Assembly: GCA_036852015.1 (NCBI GenBank)
Contig: JAANDG010000020.1
Location: forward strand, 248,001-312,000
Origin: Pelodera strongyloides
Lineage: Eukaryota; Nematoda; Chromadorea; Rhabditida; Rhabditidae
Direction: 5' to 3'
DNA length: 64,000 nt
The stretch's first letter is position 1. Every line of letters starts with the position of its first letter. This document shows, in pieces, positions 59,446 to 64,000 of this stretch. Under the pieces are notes generated by a model. The model made no database searches and was not told the origin of the DNA. It worked only from the letters and a program-made list of their open reading frames with translations. A program made the translations under genes and the position numbers.

Positions 59446-62400
59446 TTAGTGGTTAACAGAAGGGCGGATAGCACGGCCCGAGTTAATATCCGAATAGAGG
59501 CCGTACATGTCGTAGATCAACTCGTCAGGGATGCCAAACACTGCCACATCGGACTGAAATTGGATTTATTTTAATAATTATTTAGTTAATCAATACTACA
59601 CATTCGGTTTATTATTATTTTTTAAATTCGCGCTTAACCTTTCTACTTTCATATTGTATTTTTTTTTGTTGTCTGCCGTACCATTTTTATACGTTTACTT
59701 TTATATTATATTGTTTATTATGGTTTTATGATAAACCAAATCAATCTTATTGTTGGATTGATTAATTTATCAAAAACAGGTTATGTAAATTAGCAATAAA
59801 TATGTGTAGATTAATGATTTATTGATTACGACGAAATTCAAAATAAAACTACAAAAAGGAGTTGTACCTGTTTGACCTTTTCGGCCAATTCGTGTGGATT
59901 TTTACAGTCGGCGGCGATTTCGCACACAGTACGCGAGAGATCCTCATCCTAAAATTGGTGTTTCATTCACTACAATTATTTGATTTCATAGTAATTGCTT
60001 CTTACAATTGGTCAGCCTAAGTTCAAGCATTACATAGCGTGGTTTGGAAACGTCGATGGGTCATCCTTATTCCCTGTATTATATGCAAATTTCTGTATTC
60101 GTTTGTACCCTGATAGAGAGGCCGTATTCACCAACAGACAGGGATTTGTACCCTTATAGAGAGGCCGTATTCACCAACAGACAGGGATCCCTCCCTAGGC
60201 TCACAAGCGCTCCGAATCTCTTCTGCTCTCGCACTCTCTACGCACTCTTTAACTCCCTGGGGAGGTCAGGGAGGGCCCCCTGCGTGTTGGTGAATACGGC
60301 TTCGGTAATACAGTTCGGGACGTTTCAGTCCATGTGGCACATCAGTTTGAGGAGAGAAAAGGAAAAAGATACGAGCATCGGTAGAACATCCTCTACAACA
60401 TCTAATAACTTTACAGACAAGGAGTGCTAGAAAATTGTTGATATACCGAAAAGCCGAGATAGTCCTCAAAAATCTTGTTGACAGCGTCAATCACTTCCTT
60501 AGACGGGCCAGCCTGGAAAACTTTTTTTTTCCTTTTCAACCTTTGACCTCTTTCAACCTTTGAATCTCCCCCTTCGCATTATTTCACGATGTATTCGAAT
60601 ATGCTGTTCGTTTTATTTCTCATTGACGTTATATAGACTAGGAGTCCACAGCTTTATTCAAGATCTTGTACAATAAGCCTATCACTTGTGATAACACTGC
60701 ACTTCCAAAAATTCACCAGTCGCCACGCAAAAAAAAGGTTTTAGATCGGGGCGCGTCTCCCACCTAGCATGCGCGGCCAGAGTGCATTTTCAGCCACTGC
60801 GGTTAGATTGCATCCCGCTTCACATGCATTACTGTCATGCTAAACCAAGCCCTTTTTTTACCGTAACCCTCTCCTCCTCGACTTGGACCACTGCCGCTCC
60901 GGTGGCTTTAAAACGTAGCGTCTTTCCGCCGTTTTCAATGGGCTTATTAGACGCGGAAGCGGTAGCTCCACGCGGTTGCAGCATAGAGAATCCGGAGGTG
61001 AGTGGCTCAATCAGACGGAGTTTAAACCTAAAGATTATTCTTTAAAGTTGAAAACTTTGATTGTTCGTTTGTTTGTTTGTTTGTTTGTATGATGTACGTT
61101 ACGCCTTAGAATTCAGAGAAGTTTCGTTAGTAGGTAGAATTAAATGTGAACCCACGTCTCGCCCACGGGAATATCCCTTAGCACGCGCGCCACTTCAAAA
61201 TGACGCATGCCCACGCAATTGACGTCGTTAATCTTTTCTAAAATGTTCACTTTATATAATCTCTGATTAGTAATTTGCTTCAGTATTTATCATCCAGGTA
61301 AAGATTTTCATAAAAAATGTTATTACAAATGCAATTATTTAATTTGGCTCCGAAGCTCCAACATTCACAAATATTTTAAACTAGGGTGGTGCGTGCTGAG
61401 AAACGGACGCGGAAAGAGGCCAACAAGTTTATTTATCCCTTACCAATATGCATTCCGACTTTGATCGCCTCCTGTGCCTTGGAAGCAATCGATTTCTCGC
61501 GGATTCTCTTAATATAACACTTGCCGATTCCGTTATCGGCGATGGTCAGGCCGAGCATACTGAAAGTTGGAAAATAGACACAACCAGAGGCCGTATTCAC
61601 CAACACGCAGAGAGCCCTCCCTGGCCTCCCCAGGGAGCCAAAGAGTGCGTCGAGAGTGTGGGAGCAGAAGAGATTCAGAGCACTCCGTGAGCCTAGGGAG
61701 AGCTCCCTGTGTGTTGGAAAATAGACCCAATCAGCATGTGTGGGCAACGAACCCCATCTAGGGTGCCCGACGAGCGTACCAAGCAAGGGTGTATAATACC
61801 AGATGGCACTCAAGCAACGCACTTTTTAAAAGTTCTCCACAGATACGGCGACTGCACCAACGGGATTTTATACACCTTCGTCTACATTGGCACTTGCCCC
61901 GCGCACACTAGGACTTTGGCACTCGTCCCGCACACACTAGAACATTGGCAATCGCTCCGCACACACTAGGACATTGGTACTCGTACACGCCAGGCGTTAA
62001 TCGCGCGATCATCCGGCACATCCGCCGATTATCTCAGTGCTCTTACGATACTGCACACAGTGTACTTGGGTAAGGAGCAGGTACTACTACTACTTTTTAT
62101 TTGATAGCTATTTATCGTTTTATTGATTTCCAAACGAGATAATCCAAAACCTACTTATCCGCCTTATGCACCTCCACTTCGTACTTCTTTCCCTTCAAAT
62201 GGGCAAAAATTATATCTCCGAAATTAACATTTCCATGCATTACCCGGTCCATTTCAGCCTGAAATAACTTGGGCACAGTCAGTATAAGTATAGTCAAGAA
62301 ATTGGCAGATTGAAAAGTATATAAATTGACTTTACAATAATATTTGAAAGAACAGGGTGACACTTCACTATTTATTGCATCCCGTAAAGTGTTCTAACAC

Positions 62401-64000
62401 TTTACTTTTTGTTATGTTGGCCAGCGCTTTTCCATTTTCATGTCAGCATATCTGGTATATCTGGTATATTACATGGGAAACCAAAACCCCCGATCAAGTC
62501 CCTCAAAAAAATCAGGCCTTGATAGGGGCCATATCGGGGTTTTTTGAAAAATAATCGTTTTTGTTTTATAATCGGGGCTATATTGGGAACTGTTCCCGAT
62601 ATGGGATATGATCCCATCACGATTATTCGTGATTGATCGGGGCCATATCGGGGTTTCCACTTTCCTGCGTACGGCATGATCAAAATAAGGAAATGCAAAC
62701 CAAATTGTCGACCTTGTAGGTTCCGACGGTGAGGAAGAGAATGTCGTCAAGGTTGACGCCGTCAAAGCAATCGGCGATTTTCTGAACACAACAAAAGCTA
62801 TTGGGAAGATGTGAATATTTGAGATAGGGCCAACTAGCTGTGATTCAGAATTATCATTACTGTAGTGATACTGTAATGAACAAGTAACTTACTGCTAGCA
62901 AACATGCTACGAAATCCAGTGCACAATATTGCATTGTATTGCCTCTATGGAACTTTAATGGAGTTAACTACCCAGTGGTCTACTTAGCGAAGATAATTAA
63001 TGTGATTATGGCAAGGGTTCATTGAATCAAAACCGCACCTGATAGAGATCGCTAACATCATCGATCTCACTGATAGTACCAGTCTTTGATCCGTGAGCGA
63101 GTTGGCAGAGGAAGTGCATCTCGGGAATGTCTTGCTCAGGAGCAAGCGGAGGAGCCTTCAGGGGAGCTGAAACATCAATCACTAACCTGGTTAGCCCTTC
63201 TAAGGAAATATTCACCACTCCGATTCCCTCGGGGAAATGGTCCCTGGGGCCAGAAAATAGCATTCTAATGTTAGACACGCAGAGAAAAAGACGGGGAATT
63301 CCCCATGGGGAATTGAGTGGTGAATATGGCATGAAGTTATAAATCGGTATGTAGTAGGTTGGAAGTCTCAGACATTTGCATTCTCAGTTGTACTAGGGAT
63401 TTAAAAAAGGGGCCGCCAGTCCTGACAAGGCCTAAGACCTTGAATACTTATTATAATAATGATTTTATAACAATTTTGTTGAAATCCTACTGCTCTCCAA
63501 TGCGGTCTTCAAAAAACTGGCGTTATGTGGCATATCTTCAATATCAATCAGGGTGGCTGAAAAGAAAAATCATGCGGTATAGTTTGTATTACTTGTCAAT
63601 AAAAAAATAAAAAATAAAATTTCGGAAACAAATTTCATTTTTACAAGGTTTACAAGAAAATAGGTGCCGAATTATATTCAGATTCTAATTTGCATAAGAT
63701 CATAGAAGCGACAATTTTTTGTGGCATGTAAAAACCCAAGTTTAGCCAGATGAAAGAACTGTGCGAATAGAGAAAAACATCTAGCATGTGAACCACGGTG
63801 CTATCGCCCGGGGAACAGCAGCCCGCTCAAGTGAGCGCCGATTTTCCCAAATAACTCACCTTTCTGAGGTGTAGCCAAAGTCGGGAGCTTGTTCTCCTCG
63901 ACTACTGGAGGCTGGAGCTGGACAACGGCCTCACTAGTCACGGGCGCCTCGACGTCCTTAGGTGGGGCCTTGTCCTCGTTACTGGGCTGGCAGGGCCTCT
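59446..64000 (-). CDS. gipc: GIPC-family PDZ adaptor protein, 5' end outside window
   Basis: Exons: 63860-64000 (partial), 63039-63166, 62713-62781, 62155-62258, 61444-61559, 61156-61237, 60868-61027, 60447-60512, 59868-59948, 59446-59553 (stop TAA). All phases fit. The order of landmarks follows GIPC: FLCQLAHGSKTGTISEI (GH1), KIADCFDGVNLDDILFLTV, FGDIIFAHLKGKKYEVEV, the PDZ start LGLTIADNGIGKCYIKRI with its carboxylate-binding LGLTI, MRHFEVARVLRDIP, FKLRLIEP, then the GH2 region KIFEDYLGF, NPHELAEKVK and IPDELIYDMYG. GIPC proteins link PDZ ligands on membrane cargo to myosin VI through GH2. The Pro-rich N-terminal exon (KAPPKDVEAPV) is divergent. Introns carry MITEs of families 2, 3 and 6. 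Confidence 0.93.
60118..60303. mobile_element. MITE, family 2, with duplicated left end
   Basis: GAGGCCGTATTCACCAACAG occurs twice (60118 and 60161), followed by the usual centre and GTTGGTGAATACGGC at the right, so the left end has a 43-bp tandem duplication. Confidence 0.8.
61589..61719. mobile_element. MITE, family 2
   Basis: GAGGCCGTATTCACCAACAC at the left. The right end (TGTGTGTTGGAAAATAGACC) is diverged and instead repeats the flank GTTGGAAAATAGAC, which is also found just left of the element (61566), suggesting a small rearrangement. Confidence 0.65.
61895..61985. repeat. About 30-bp tandem repeat (GCACACACTAGGACWTTGG)
   Basis: Three copies of CGCACACACTAGGACATTGG with CACTCGT-type spacers, intronic in GIPC. 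Confidence 0.75.
62478..62665. mobile_element. Single copy of the CCCCGAT family
   Basis: GGGGCCATATCGGGGTTTTT and its inverse flank a loop with TGTTCCCGATATGGG. It may be the parent unit of the 35858-36578 array. Intronic in GIPC. Confidence 0.65.
63207..63331. mobile_element. MITE, family 3
   Basis: ATATTCACCACTCCGATTCC at the left and GGAATTGAGTGGTGAATATG at the right, with the internal GACACGCAGAGAAAAAGACG also seen inverted in the 42184 copy. Confidence 0.75.

Overview
The window is eukaryotic, intron-rich, AT-rich DNA, most likely from a rhabditid nematode close to Caenorhabditis. The reasons are very short, stereotyped 3' splice sites (TTTCAG/TTTTCAG, no long polypyrimidine tract), GTAAGT/GTGAGT donors, coding ATGs sitting directly behind splice acceptors (as in spliced-leader trans-splicing), many palindromic MITEs with TTAA-type ends, and a GIPC-family orthologue. 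No species is assigned. All exon models were made by hand from splice motifs and reading-phase continuity, so they are predictions.

Layout. (1) 1-3440, plus strand: the 3' part of an unrecognised 11-exon gene. (2) About 5.2-44.1 kb, minus strand: the main content, a head-to-tail array of related genes built from reused exon modules. From 3' to 5' on the plus strand these are F (5.2-8.6 kb), E (11.2-14.2), D (14.8-20.0), C (20.6-26.6), B (27.0-37.4) and A (37.9-44.1). B to F carry 13 single-exon copies of a C2CH zinc-binding module (C-x2-C, about 48 residues, then C-x2-H-x-P) resembling the atypical THAP-like fingers of nematode HIM-17/LIN-15-type proteins. They also share lysine/glutamate motifs of the VKREIK/EIKTE kind and a conserved C-terminal exon (LLQGS...VKF.PY.RP). 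B is intact: 20 exons, all phases compatible, 1147 codons. C and D have damaged 3' exons, D contains a chimeric exon, E and F are partial or rearranged, and A keeps only the C-terminal modules. (3) About 44.3-45.2 kb: a small C2H2 zinc-finger gene on the minus strand. (4) 47.3-52.4 kb, plus: a 405-aa predicted secreted protein made of 123-nt cysteine-repeat exons (MIG-18/fibronectin-I-like). (5) 52.4-56.8 kb: a fragment duplicated from the 3' end of GIPC, a 5'-truncated LTR-retrotransposon remnant (integrase C-terminus plus unknown ORFs), and an intronless minus-strand ORF resembling a retroelement ORF1. (6) 57.1-58.2 kb, plus: a 200-aa trypsin-fold serine peptidase. (7) 59.4-64.0 kb, minus: the GIPC (PDZ) gene, missing only its 5' end.

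Between and inside genes lie at least ten families of inverted-repeat elements, several minisatellites and microsatellites, and degenerate tRNA-derived sequences. The central story is the C2CH array. Exon duplication, exon fusion and loss are visible side by side with many palindromic transposons, which suggests a fast-evolving chromatin- or transposon-associated regulator family. That functional link is inference only.
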